A DNA stretch of 64,000 bases from Plazaster borealis (GCA_021014325.1 CM037476.1:19442827-19506826), one strand, 5' to 3'. Shown: positions 37,968 to 49,346, counted from the first letter of the stretch. Made by a program: numbers and translations. The notes: a model not told the origin generated them from the sequence alone.

Positions 37968-39821
37968 TAATTCATCGCATTTTTCTCATAGTGACGAATC
38001 AGCATTTTTTAGCAAATTGAGGTTTTTGCAGTTTTAAGGTTAGTGTCTTCTGAATTCATTTCTGAAGGTTTTGAACCAAAATAATGTCTCTTTTTAAAGA
38101 TATAAAGACACAGTGGTGGCGAATATGTTTGAAGGCTAATACATGTTTCATTTCATAAACTGACGAATAAGTGATTCGCCACTCCGTAAACACATAAATA
38201 GACCCTCTTGGTTTTTTTTCACAAAGTGACGAATAGGCAAATGTGCTGGTAACCACTCCAGTTATGAGTGACTTATCAATGAAATGTCAGGTACCATCAG
38301 TTGTTACGGTTTCATAATGCCGTTCAATTTTTAGATGAAAGGAACAAATCTTGAGGTAAGCATAGTTCTGACGGGCTGATTATTTCAATCTGACGTAATA
38401 GTTTGTATGATTCAGTCCGTTCAATCTTCAAGCTAATCTTATTTAAGGTAATTCAGGTACCAATCGCGCCGAGAAAAACTTCGTGCCCCTGAAATCTTGT
38501 CATACAGAAAATTGTGAAAACCAATTCAATTTTATCAGATTCAAGTGCATTTATTTTTTACATCAGTACTTGTAGATAAAACGCAATTTTTTATTAATTA
38601 GTATTCACATGAACTACAACAATTTCGAGTACGAAAAATGAATTGTTGAATATTGTACCATAATCATTTACATGGTTAATTCAAAGAGATGATATATCAT
38701 GATGTGTACTTTTTGCCAGGATTTCTTTTTACTTAATTAAGAATGATTTTTTTAACTGTTTTATGGTACAATCCTAATGGCAACTTTGAGAGAAACCTCT
38801 AGTCTGGGTGGAAGAAATTCAACAGTGATCTTATAAATAAGTGATTTTACCAATAAATGTTTTGGAGCATGTAACAAAATTCCTATTTTGTAAATCAGAA
38901 TTTACAATTTTGTTTGTGTAAACAAGGTTTTGATTGTTAAATGAAATCCTTTAAAACTAGTGCCAACAAAATCAAATGATTATTCCAAAAGTGCAAACAC
39001 TGTTGATAACAAAACATTTTAAAGTTTGTGTATGCTTATACAACAAATCAGTTCAATTACAAAATAAACATACTTGTTATTTCAATTAGTGTCTTGAGGG
39101 GTACAACTTGAACTCGGAAAAATTACCCATTCCGTCCCTCCCCATTTGAGAAATATCTGGAGGTTAACCAGGCCGAAAGGAAATAGGAAAATGTCATGTG
39201 TACTCCTCCCCCTTTCAAATAGTTGGAAGTTTTTTGTTTTTTTTGTTTTTTCTTAAACCCGGTCTGAATTTACTTTAAAGCTCCCCTCCCCTCCAATCCA
39301 CATGCCAACATCACCCATCCCATCCGACCCCATCCACCCCACTAAACCCACTCTCTCCTCCCCATCCAAAAAAGAAGGAATTCTGGATCAGTGCTTCACT
39401 CAGGATTTTACCGTGAAATATCTATTTAACACAAATGAAAAATTAAAGTGTGTTAACTTACGTGCATTAATGGTGATATTACTGACGAATAAGCCACAGA
39501 GCGTACATTTGTTTTGTTTTACAGACTGACGAATTGGGCACAAAAAAGTGACGAACAAGCGCGTAAAAGACAACAATGTTTTTTACATACTGACGAATAG
39601 GTTCATGAGGTTATAATTGTTTATTCAGATCGTTTTATTTTAAATAACATAAACAAATGTGAAGAAGAACTGCTTAAAAAAATACCTTCTATTTGGCAAG
39701 TGATAATGTAGGATAATAAGGTATGAAAGCAACGAATGAATACATGTCCAACTTCAAAGTGAATTTACTCAAAATGCACCTTTTTTCTGATTCGTCACTA
39801 TGAGAAAAATGCGAGGAATTA
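37968..39821. mobile_element. 1.85-kb TIR element with GACGAAT subterminal motifs
   Basis: TAATTCATCGCATTTTTCTCATAGTGACGAATCAG at the left is mirrored at the right with two mismatches. The motif (C/G)TGACGAAT occurs at about 37991, 38159, 38227, 39482, 39524, 39550 (as GACGAAC), 39590 and 39789 (inverse). All lie within about 340 bp of an end; none lies in the central 1.2 kb. No transposase frame remains, so the copy is non-autonomous. Confidence 0.8.
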
Positions 39822-39866
39822 TCAAAATACTTGAAAACAGAATAAAGAAATGCATTAAATTAACTT

Positions 39867-40036
39867 TTTTTAAATGCTTACAGTTGATTATGACATGAGT
39901 ATAATAATTAAATTGCGTATTTTAATATGTTAATTAGTTCACATTGCAAGTTTATCGAGTTTTTGCTAATTAACATATTAAAATACGCAATTTAATTATT
40001 ATACTCATGTCATAATCAGCTGTAAGCATTTTAAAA
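39867..40036. repeat. Near-perfect 170-bp palindrome
   Basis: Two 71-base arms (left from TTTAAATGCTTACAG, right ending CTGTAAGCATTTTAAA) are complementary with only a few mismatches around a 28-base loop. It lies about 45 bp right of the GACGAAT element but has no visible relation to it. Confidence 0.9.
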
Positions 40037-40544
40037 AATTTTTTGAAAGAAACTATAGGGCTTCCTCTTTGGGACACAAAAAGCACAAGCTATACAGTGT
40101 TTCTGAAAGAAAACCCTCATCTTGGCTTCTCCCGTGGGGATTTTGATTACCGTCTGGCTTGATCTGTCTGTAATTCTAAAGTGGTGTGTCTCGAAATGAC
40201 ATCTCGTTCGCCAAAAGACAATGTGCTCCTACTGTGCAAGTCTCTAACACTAAAAACGATTGGACCAGTGTATTTAAAGTCACTCTTGGGGTTGTTGAAA
40301 TACCGTAACCTATGCATGGTGCACCTCAAAATTAAACCCAAATTCTACCCACAACAATGTAAGACTCAAGATTGTCCGGAAGAATAATTATTTTATATAA
40401 AAGGGCCAGCGTATTTGAGAAAGAAGGAATAGGAAAATTGAGACTGAAATACTTTTCACAATGCTCACGAGTTTATACTTTATAGGGTCATACATTGTTT
40501 TGTTGTCAATGTAATGCTGACTCTTAGACAAAATTACATAGAAA

Positions 40545-40745
40545 GATACAATAAAAGTCACATGTGAAATTTTCAGCTGAATACAGTGTCTACTTGCTGA
40601 CAAAACAGAGCAAAAACTGTCACGGTATTTTCACAAGAACTTCGAATTATCCATGTTGCGCATCTCTGGCCGCAGCATTCGCGAACGGACATCAACCCTC
40701 AGAAATTCATGCATTAATCCTTTCGCGGATTCAAATATTTTTGTG
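40545..40745. repeat. Interspersed repeat, mate at 60.09-60.33 kb
   Basis: ATACAATAAAAGTCACATGTGAAA, GAATACAGTGTCTACTTGCTGA, GTATTTTCACAAGAAC and CAGCATTCGYGAACGGACA recur in the same order and orientation at 60.09-60.30 kb. It has no coding capacity. Confidence 0.75.
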
Positions 40746-40896
40746 ACCTAACATAATACATGAAATAACAAACCTGTTAAATGTTAAGCTCATTTGGTAA
40801 CCGGAGCAACGAGAATAGTTGGCTTGGAAAACATTATGTTTTCACTGTTTTCAAATAATCGGGTTTTGAACTCGCGAGATCAAAAATATACTGTTT

Positions 40897-41279
40897 TAAA
40901 GGGTCTGTATACGTTTGGTAACGACTCTGAAAGTTAATGGCAATAAAAACTTACTTAGTGAGAAGCATAGAAGCTTTGGATAGTATAATGCATTTTGAGA
41001 AACTTTTCACTTCGAAGTACTGCGGTTATGGAAAAAGCTATCACTATTTATCCCCAACAAATTTGAATCTGAGAATTGTTACTGACATCGTTTCTCAGAT
41101 TGTGTATTCCAATTTCAGATTATTCTTCCTGCGTGGACATATAGCCGCCCCAGATTTTCGGCAATATCTCAAAAACGCTACAACCTTTTGAAAAGAAATT
41201 TGCACAGGTTAGTTTATCTTCAAATAGAATTGAAACAAACAGTGGGTTCCAATTACCAAACGTATACAAGTCCTTTAAG
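40897..41279 (+). mobile_element. MITE family A, full copy (reference copy)
   Basis: The ends are TTTAAAGGGTCTGTATACGTTTGG and CCAAACGTATACAAGTCCTTTAA. The centre has the hairpin AATCTGAGAATTGTTACTGACATCG...CTCAGATTG. This is one of the two least disturbed A copies in the window. Confidence 0.92.
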
Positions 41280-41324
41280 TCATTTCTCAAGAACTATTGC
41301 ATTGTAAGCAGAAATACTTGAAGG

Positions 41325-41530
41325 GAAGTTTTTCCATCATAGGCCTTTTTGAGATATTGTGGACACACTATACTTGGGAAGTTTTTCCATCATAGGCCAT
41401 TTTGAGATATTGTGGACACACTATACTTAGGCACTACATTATTTAGTTTGAGATGTGTTTGTATTCACTCAAACCATACGATGCACTCCCGTCAGTAACC
41501 ACAGTATCTTAAAAAGGCTCGTGATGGACG
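41325..41530. mobile_element. Small TIR element related to the 18.93-kb insertion, with 54-bp duplication
   Basis: TTTTTGAGATATTGTGGACACACTATACTT is present twice in tandem (period about 54) and is matched by an inverse CACAGTATCTTAAAAAGGCTCGTGATGG on the right. It is the same family as the element nested in 18668-19065. Confidence 0.65.
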
Positions 41531-42985
41531 ATTTGTTTTCATTTTCATTTATTAATTCTGGTTGTGAAGCCAAGGACTCTCAGAAAAGCGAAATTAATCA
41601 TTAAGTACCCCATTGAGAGACGACAAAGAAGAAACAGTCAGTTTTAGATGTGGGAGGAAAACCCCAGAGAAATACTCAAGGGAAAACCCACGTAGTCAGA
41701 TAGGGACTGAAAACTCTTTTGTATTTTTAAACGTATACCTTATAATAATAATAATATTTATTCGGGAAAAAACTTCACAAGTACATGTACAAACATTCAT
41801 TTAAAAACTTACGTTAAACAAAAGTGGGATGCCCAGGAGAGCATACAAGTTTAAAAAAAATAACTGTCGCCAAAAGGCGTATATTTCTCCCAAATCCCAG
41901 AAAAAGCAATGAAGATTGAGGCAAGACAGGGCATGGTCATACAAAAGACAACAATAATTAAGATCATGAAAAATAAGTTAACAATAACAGGTTCATTTTC
42001 AACTACAATTTTTCATTTTTCACTTTTTTGGTAATATATAGCAACTTTTCTTGAAGTTGTTTTCAAAATGTTAAAATCATGCTGTTTTTCTCCATAAAAT
42101 ATTGCTGAAGAAAAAAAAGTAATAATAATAATAATAATACACAACATTTATTAGGCGCTTAATACGGATGTTTCTAAGCGCACAATTGTGTGACTACAAT
42201 TTTTTTCCTGCAAGGTATATGTGGAGCTACGTTTGAAGTATGAGGCCTAGTCATTTATAGCACCATGCAATGGTTTACAAGGTGCCGAAATTGGTGCACT
42301 TAAAAAAAAAAAATTGTTAACAGTCTTTTGATTTAAACATTATGTTAGCAAAACAATTTGCCACATTTTGTACTCAAAATCATTATTGCATCATAATATC
42401 GAAGAGAAATACGCACACCGTTTATTGACAATGTATGCTTCACTATTGGCAAAGCTGTCAAAAAAGAGTCTATTTGTGGATCGAGTGGTAATACTTTTAG
42501 TATAAGGGGATATACATGGTTATCCCTTGTTCCTCAAACCTATCCGAAAAGTGGAGGGGATAAATTTGTTTATCCTTTGTTCCTAAAATGAATCGTCTTC
42601 TTGTGAAATGTTGTCCGTGTTTATATAAACACAGAAAAATGTGCGTTATATTGCTAACAAATAACTGGAGTTTTATTCATTTTTTAAATTGTTAGCCTAG
42701 ACAACTTAGATTCATTCGTAAAACCTGGTGAATGTTTTTACACAATTTGGGGGAGAAAATGGTAAACGAAAAATGTGTTGCTTTAAAATCCTGTTTCGAT
42801 AGCAACTTTCGGACTATAATGATAATTCTGAAGCTGAAACTTTGATCAATAAACCAAACATGACAAAAATGCAGTTAAAAATGAACCTGTTACAAGGTGC
42901 AACTTGGCCGATCGCCTCACGTTTCGACCCTATAGCGGAGTCTTTTCTATTTAGCCTCCGAGAAAGATTCTGCTTGGGCAGAACC
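41531..42985. other. No gene seen; (AAT)n-tailed element fragments
   Basis: Microsatellite-tailed starts lie at 41743-41765 and 42121-42140, the latter followed by ACATTTATTAGGCGCTTAATACGG. That block is shared with 27.88 and 44.6 kb, so it is an interspersed family with an (AAT)n edge. Other sequence is AT-rich and unassigned. Confidence 0.5.
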
Positions 42986-42988
42986 ATT

Positions 42989-43355
42989 AAAGGCACCGTA
43001 CACGTTTGGTAATGACTCAAAACAAATATTAGCATTTAGTAACAAGCAACGGAGAGTTGTTGATAGTATAAAACATTGTAGAAAACGACTCCCTCTGAAG
43101 GAACGTAGTTTTTGATAAAGAGGTAATTTCTCACTAAAATAATAAAAGACTTCAGGCCTGAAGCATTTTATTCCTATCTGAAAGCACACAAATTTGTACA
43201 ACAAGGGTGTTTTTTCTTTCAACATTTTCTTGCAACTTCGATGACCAATTGAGCCCAAATTTTCACAGGCTTGTTATTTTATGCATATGTTGGGATACAC
43301 CAAGTGAGAACACTGGTCTTTGACAATTACCAAACGTGTTCAGTGCCTTTAAAGG
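42989..43355 (-). mobile_element. MITE family B, full copy
   Basis: It begins TTAAAGGCACCGTACACGTTTGG and ends CCAAACGTGTTCAGTGCCTTTAA. The central hairpin around CTTCAGGCCTGAAG marks a complete copy. Confidence 0.92.
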
Positions 43356-44090
43356 CCATTTAATTAACTTTGTTCTTCTTTTACCCCCCAACTTTAACCA
43401 TTTAGGCCTTTAGTCGAAAAGTAGTTTGCAACAGCTATAAAATAATTTGTTCAATATTTCATTGGTTTGTCCATATATAGTTCATGTATAGTTTTTCTCT
43501 CATTTCGCTTAAAAAAAGGTTTTACATAAATTTTCTGGGTAATTTAAACTAAAGTCCAGTCTTAAAGGTTACAAAAGTAAAACTATAGGCCCTGTTATGT
43601 CTTGACGGAACCACGTAACAGATATCAAGCAAATAGTCGGCTAATCTTAAATAGTTATTAAACTCCATACCAAATAAACTGTTTGAACCATAATCCATTT
43701 CCCTTTTCACACAAAGACATCAAGGATTTTGCTCTCCAACCAACGCATAATATAATATATGTCATATTTCCGAATGTTTCTTCTGAAAAGAAAACGCAAT
43801 TCCCGGATCAAGACAATACACGACTCTATCTAGGGGAAGGTTAACGGGATTTGCCACTTTCATGCTTGCCCGACTTCATGTCCGTCGTTGTGTTTTCATC
43901 CGTGAATCTAAGGAAAATGCCAAGGCTTTTTGTGCAATTCCAACAGATATCATTAAATACAAAAAGCACTCAATATTAGAAATGTTTTTATTGAAGTACA
44001 TACGATTTCATTGTGTATAGACACTAGTGAGGTGCATTTATGAACAAAAGTCTCGAACCAATATCTATGGTTAAAGCATATAGGCCTACT

Positions 44091-44510
44091 ACGCTCTAAA
44101 AACTCAAGGGTCAGAATTAACCCAAATTCTCAGCTCCCCGGGGAGACAGCCCCAGGCTGCAGGGCTTTTTCACACACAATATCAACCTCTACCCTCGCAG
44201 GTTCCCATTGGGTGAAGAGAAGCAATTATAGTAAAGCATCTTGCTCAAGGATACAAGTGTCACGACCGGGATTCGAACCTACACCCCGATGACTTCACCA
44301 CCAGAACTTGAATTCGATGCTCTAAACCGCTCGGCCATGACACCCTATACATCTGTGTCCAAATGGCACAGAAATGGATCAAAATGACGCAGAATCTGAG
44401 TTAAAATCCCATTTTTTATCCAGTTTTCTGATCAACCTGACCCGGAAATGGGTCAGGTTTCCTGGGTCCCGGAATCTGGGTCAATTCTGACCCGGGAGCT
44501 TTTAGAGTGT
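44091..44510. mobile_element. GGGTCAGAATT-ended TIR element containing an S3 SINE
   Basis: ACGCTCTAAAAACTCAAGGGTCAGAATTAACCC and the right end GGGTCAATTCTGACCCGGGAGCTTTTAGAGTGT are near-inverse. The S3 SINE occupies most of the interior at 44216-44346. No ORF. Confidence 0.75.
44216..44346 (-). mobile_element. S3 SINE with best preserved tRNA-Ser/Leu-like head
   Basis: On the minus strand the sequence reads GTGTCATGGCCGAGCGGTTTAGAGC, a long variable region, then GGTTCGAATCCCGG and CGTGACAC. The A and B boxes are intact, and GTGTCA/TGACAC can pair as an acceptor stem. The ACTTGTATCCTTGAGCAAGATGCTTTAC body follows. No seven-base anticodon loop with T33 is clear, so this is a SINE head, not a tRNA gene. 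Confidence 0.75.
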
Positions 44511-44575
44511 ATTCCGCGCACCATGGGCTAAGAGACCCTTTCTTTACTTTATGACAAACTGATACCATGCCTTAA

Positions 44576-45010
44576 TATAATAATAATAATAATAATAATA
44601 AAACATTTATATAGCGCCAAAACCATTTAAAGGTATTGTGCACTTTCGGTAACAGCTCAAAATCAGTGTCCACATTTTGTGTGATTCAACATATGCATGA
44701 ACACAGAAACCTGTGAAAGTTTGAGCTCAATTGGTCATCGAGGTCACGAGCAAATAGTGAAAAGAGACCTTTTGTGTTTTCTGTTTTTTCAAACATCGAG
44801 TTTTTATCGCGCGTGATAAAAACTATTGTTTTACTCATTTCTCAGAAACGATAACATTTTAGGCAGAAATATTTCAAGGAACCCTTTCTACCATTACTTA
44901 CTTTAAATCATGTAAGTCATGTGTGAACATTTGTTTTTCGATCTTACCAATAGTGTACAGGGCCTTTAAAAGACAAATGCTCACAGGCGCTTTACATAAA
45001 ATTGACATTA
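44576..45010 (+). mobile_element. (ATA)n-GCGCC element split by a family C MITE
   Basis: (ATA)nACATTTATATAGCGCC at 44576-44622 and the GCGCTTTACATAAAATTGAC block at 44990 are parts of one element. Between them lies a MITE at about 44628-44970 (AAAGGTATTGTGCACTTTCGGTAACAGCTC ... AGTGTACAGGGCCTTTAAA). Related family C copies are at 49.53 and 50.08 kb. Confidence 0.75.
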
Positions 45011-45179
45011 ACCAATAAAAGTTTATAAAATTCAAGAATTTTAAATACAGGAGCAGCAAATAAAAAATACTAGTAGAAGCCAAAAATCCGGACCAGCCAT
45101 TACAGGAAATCATCACAAAGCATTTAAAAAGTACGTGAAAATGGGCCTTCATTAATAATAATAATAAACAATCAGTTAA

Positions 45180-45310
45180 CCTAATCAGTTAACCACCCAA
45201 CCAATTAATTAACTAATCAATCAATGCATCAACCAAACCAATCAACCAATCAATCAAGCGAGCAAAAACAATCAATTTAATCAATCAACCAATTAATTTG
45301 CTATAAAACG
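45180..45310. repeat. (AATC)n-like low-complexity tract
   Basis: Degenerate AATCAATC, ACCAATCAA and TTAATTAACC words, over about 130 bases. Confidence 0.8.
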
Positions 45311-45665
45311 CCACCCAGTACAATAAAATCAACCAAAGAACATTTTAAAAGGAAGTGATGACAGGCATTCATCAAAAAGTCCTGCATGAATAAAATTAAT
45401 TAACTAGCTTACAATCAATTAAAACCAGAAACTGTGGGCCAAGGTGACTTTAGCTGATTTAACTTACAAATATATCTCCTTACTTTCAATAATGATTGCG
45501 AGTACACTGAATATTCTATATAGAAGATTAAATATTATCGAATCACATCATAGCACAAAATTCACTTTACAACAAGATGTGTTTTTGTGCATATGCTTTG
45601 GTGAGTTACCTTTATACACTACACAGATTTCGTGTGGTAAATAGGGGTATATTAGTTAAGGCTAT

Positions 45666-46271
45666 CACTGCAAAAACTTGGGTGTTAAAATTGACACATG
45701 GGTGTTGTCGTCACACATAAATACCGAAGAGAGCATCAAAATAAACATCCTGGGGTGCTAAAGGCACTGAACACGTTTGGTAATTGTCAAAGACCAGTGT
45801 TCTCACTTGGTGTAGCCTATTCCAACATGCATAAAATAACAAGCCTGTGAACATTTGGGCTCAATTGGTCATCGAAGTTGCAAGAAAATGATGAAAGAAA
45901 AAACACCCTTGTTGTACAAATTTGTGTGCTTTCAGATAGGAATAAAAGGCTTCAGGCCTGAAGTTTTTTATTATTTTAGTGAGAAATTACCTCTTTCTCA
46001 AAAAACTACGTTACTTCAGAGGGAGTCGTTTCTCACAATGTTTTACTATCAACAGCTCTCCGTTGCTCGTTACCAAGTAAGTTTTTATGCTAATATATAT
46101 TTTGAGTAATTACCAAACGTGTGCAGTGCCTTTAAAATAACATCAATGTGAATACTTTTGCAGAAATTAGTGTTATTTTAACACCATATGGTGTAAATTT
46201 TGATGATTTTTTGGTATCTATAATGGGACATCACCCATGGTGTCAATGTTGTCACCCTGGTTTTCGCAGTG
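45666..46271. mobile_element. CACTGCAAAAA-ended element with MITE B inside (composite copy 1)
   Basis: The ends are CACTGCAAAAACTTGGGTGTTAA and an inverse ending GGTTTTCGCAGTG. CACTG ends of this type are typical of CMC/Chapaev-type elements. Inside, after CCGAAGAGAGCATC, a full family B MITE lies at 45762-46134. The host part then resumes with ATAACATCAATG and GCAGAAATTAGTGTTATTTTAACACC. Confidence 0.8.
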
Positions 46272-46461
46272 TACTGTTATGTTAATTTTGAAATACATGA
46301 CTAACGGTGGTGTACATTACAACATGTGGTAACCTTCGTATCGGTAAAAATAAGTATATACAGTTCTCCTTGTTTTTGTTTTCAAAGAAAATAAGTTGAA
46401 TTCAACATCGGAAACTAACTGTCTTGAAAACCCAGGTCTAAAAGTGAACCAATTCATTGTA

Positions 46462-46974
46462 CACTGCAAAAACTGGGGTGTTACACCATGGGTGTTGCCG
46501 CATTTAGATACCGAAGAGAGAATCAAAATTAACATCAAAGGGTGTTAAAGGCACTGAACACGTTTGGAAATGGAAATTGTCAAAGACCAGTGTTTTCATT
46601 TGGTGTTTCCCAACATATGCATAAAATAACAAGCCTGTGAAAATTTGGGCTCAATTGGTCATCGAAGTTGCAAGAAAATGATGAAAGAAAAAACACCCTT
46701 GTTGTATAAATTTGTGTGCTTTCAGATAGGAATAAAAACTTTTTGAAAGAAGTTTTTATTATTTTGGTGAGAAATTACCTCTTTCTCAAACGTTACTTCA
46801 GAGGGAGTCGTTTCCTACAATGTTTTATACTATCAACAGCTCTCCGTTGCTTGTTACCAAGTAAATTTTTATGCTAATATTTGTTTTGAGTCATTACCAA
46901 ACGTGTACGATAACTTTAAATAACACCAATGTAATTGCTTTTAGCAGAAATTAGTGTTATCAGTTTTTGCAGTG
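46462..46974. mobile_element. CACTGCAAAAA-ended element with MITE B inside (composite copy 2)
   Basis: Same architecture as the copy 190 bp to its left. CACTGCAAAAACTGGGGTGTTA, CCGAAGAGAGAATC, MITE B at 46546-46918, then ATAACACCAATG, GCAGAAATTAGTGTTAT and TTTTTGCAGTG. MITE B sits at the same position and in the same orientation. Confidence 0.8.
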
Positions 46975-47529
46975 TATACTTTTAGTTTCTCTTCACTCAA
47001 TTAGTTTTTCAAAATATTTATGACGACGAAAGTGTTAAGGCGATTTCTTTCTCTGTTTTGTCCATATAACCTTAAAAGGCCATGTTACACGAGGCAATTT
47101 ACAGGCAACCAGTTCCAGGCAATCTCCAATTATTCGCATTTAAGTTTTTCTCATTATTTTCTTTGGGATAGTGAGTTACAGGTACAAGTATATAGACGAA
47201 TGTTTCTCGTGCTGCCAAAGTGTTCCTTTATGCATACAGTGCAAGTGGTTGATCCGAGCTGCATGAAAGATTGCCCCTTGTGATATGGCCTTAACTTGTC
47301 ATGTGTTGTGCGTCGTCTGGTAATTGCCAACGTCATCTTCTCTTGCAAAAATATGATGACTCCCATGCAAAACGCCAGGGACCTCTTAGTTATGAAGTCT
47401 TCGGTGTTCCCGCTGTGATTCAAATAACCAACGTCAAGGCACATTATTTAGGAAAAAAAGTGCACGTTGGGCGAGAGGTATTTTTCGCGATTGGATCTGA
47501 GGACTGCAAATCAAACATTGCCATTTTCC

Positions 47530-48489
47530 TTAGTTATGAGAAACTTGTGTGCTGTTCGTACCAAACTCATCACCAAGGTTGCGCCGACCGCAAACCATCT
47601 CCTTCAGGCCTTTACGGAACTGCCGATACTTAAGCCCGTAAATCAGCGGGTTCACGCAGGAATTGGTTGCCACCATAGCGACGGAAAGCAAAAAGAGCCA
47701 ATGCTCGAAATCGACGTAAAACCCGATGTTGTAGGCGAAGAACAGTACCTGATTCGGTGTCCAGCAAACGAGGAAAGTGATGAACACGATAAGGAGCATC
47801 TTGAAGGTGTTGCGGCGAGCCTGGAGCAGTGACTCTGCCATGCTGGGCACATTGGAGCTGCTTGCGTTGTACTCGGCCGCGCTCGTGGGCCCAACTCGCG
47901 CCGCTCCCCGTTTCATCTCCACTCCGATGCGAATGTACGCGAACAGCATGACACACACCGGTAGCACGTACTGTAGGACGAGCGTCAGAATTCCGAGGAA
48001 CTGTGATCTCACGACAGGGGCGCACACCCCGTCTTGCTCGTCGTAAATGAAGAGGAGGTAAGACTTGATGGCAATTGCGCCGACCCAACACATCGCCATG
48101 GCGAGACCGACTTTCAAACGAGGCCAGCTGGAGAACACCACCTGGTACTTGAACGGATGGACGATGGCGAAGTACCGCTCCATCGTCAAGATGAGGAGGT
48201 TGAAAGACGACAGCACGAAGAAGAAAAAGAGGATGAATGTGTACCAGACGTGGCAGAGGAAAACACCCAAGGCGTTGTCCGGGACGGGGTCTGGTACAGG
48301 GACCTCACTCTTCAGCAAGATCATGGTTGAGCCGAGAAAGTCGATCACCGCCTGGTGAAAGATGAAGGCATTCGTGCGGCTCTGCATGGCAGGGGTTTTC
48401 CATATGACAACGCAGACAAGGCCGTTGCCGAGGATGCCTATAATACCTACGATGGTCTGGTAGATTCGCAAGCTAAGTATTTCCTCCAT
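47530..48489 (-). CDS. Class A (rhodopsin-type) G protein-coupled receptor, intronless
   Basis: Complete 319-codon frame. The start ATG at 48489 lies in a strong context (CACACCATGG). Seven hydrophobic spans are visible at about residues 10-31, 41-60, 79-103, 126-146, 163-187, 230-252 and 262-285. Class A landmarks are Asn22 (TM1), Asp50 (TM2), Cys79 with Cys156 for the extracellular disulfide, E-R-Y at 104-106, Trp135 (TM4), Pro177 (TM5), CWTP at 242-245 and NPLIY at 280-284. Lys/Arg clusters at the TM5/TM6 loop and after TM7 fit G-protein contact; Cys300 could be palmitoylated. The N-terminus is very short, with no N-glycosylation sequon before TM1, which favours a peptide or small-molecule ligand. 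Intronless receptors of this kind are strongly expanded in echinoderms. Ligand is unknown; galanin- or allatostatin-like peptide receptors are plausible relatives. Confidence 0.93.
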   Translation of the reverse strand: MEEILSLRIYQTIVGIIGILGNGLVCVVIWKTPAMQSRTNAFIFHQAVIDFLGSTMILLKSEVPVPDPVPDNALGVFLCHVWYTFILFFFFVLSSFNLLILTMERYFAIVHPFKYQVVFSSWPRLKVGLAMAMCWVGAIAIKSYLLFIYDEQDGVCAPVVRSQFLGILTLVLQYVLPVCVMLFAYIRIGVEMKRGAARVGPTSAAEYNASSSNVPSMAESLLQARRNTFKMLLIVFITFLVCWTPNQVLFFAYNIGFYVDFEHWLFLLSVAMVATNSCVNPLIYGLKYRQFRKGLKEMVCGRRNLGDEFGTNSTQVSHN

Positions 48490-48980
48490 GGTGTGTTTTC
48501 ACAAGAGACAGGTGCAATGTATAGCTCTATACAAAAGAGGACTAGCGTCTCAACACCTCGACGAGGAATGATTTATTATAGACGCTTTCTCTCAAACGCA
48601 ATTTCTCGAAGTCACCGATTTTGAGGTATTCACCAATTACCATACAGCCTTAGTTATAACACCGGTAATATACAGCTATGCAAACTGTTCACGACCCTCC
48701 ATTGGTCAAAATTACACGACGCACTGAATTCCACATGATTTTATTGGATGTCTTTCACGCGCACGCGTATAAAAGTTTTGGGAAAAGTTTGCCGCTACAA
48801 GTGCGAAGTGACATTCATATACATGATTTTGTTATTAACTTTTACGCGCGAATGAGAGTCGGTACAGGTGAATATCGCAACGGCGTTTCAGAGAGGGGAG
48901 TTGTACTCGCCATGCCCCGAGATGCTGCTCGTTTTCCCGCTTCAAATACTCGTTTCTGCTAAAACCCTGTAGCGAGGGAC
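48490..48980. other. Region upstream of the GPCR gene
   Basis: GC-moderate sequence with no second exon visible. A TATA-like GTATAAAAG at 48767-48775 lies on the plus strand, facing away from the receptor, so it is not obviously its promoter. The receptor's own start site is not identified. Confidence 0.4.
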
Positions 48981-48981
48981 C

Positions 48982-49238
48982 TGGTTCCAATTTCATGGCT
49001 CTGCTTACCGCCGAATTCTGCGCTTACAATCACCATTCTCCGCTTACTGTGCGAGCGCCGAATTTCGGCGCTAGCTGTGTAAGCGAAGAATGCCTATAGT
49101 AACGTGGAGTAAGCACGCGCACAAGCAAATATTTCCTGCTAACCCGTGAAATACGCTTGACGGAAGCGCGGAATTCCATGCTTCCGTAAGCGCCGATTCT
49201 TTGCTTACGGTAAGCAGAGCCATGTAATTGGGCCCTTT
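48982..49238. mobile_element. TTCATGGCTCTGCTTACCG-ended fold-back element
   Basis: CCAATTTCATGGCTCTGCTTACCG at the left and CGGTAAGCAGAGCCATGTAATTGG at the right are inverse with one or two mismatches. Internal GCGCTTAC / GTAAGCG words recur in both orientations. Related fragments are at about 550-815 and 4473-4512. Confidence 0.8.
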
Positions 49239-49346
49239 TTGGTTGGGTTGCAACGCCCATGTGGTTTTTGACAGCACATTGCTGACAAGTTTTTTCCAGG
49301 GGTTAAGAGGGTTTGTTTTGCATTTTGTCAACAAATTTTAAACTTA

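Noticed and set aside
48767..48775. GTATAAAAG as the promoter of the GPCR gene
   Set aside because: It is oriented on the plus strand, away from the minus-strand receptor, and no plausible plus-strand gene follows.
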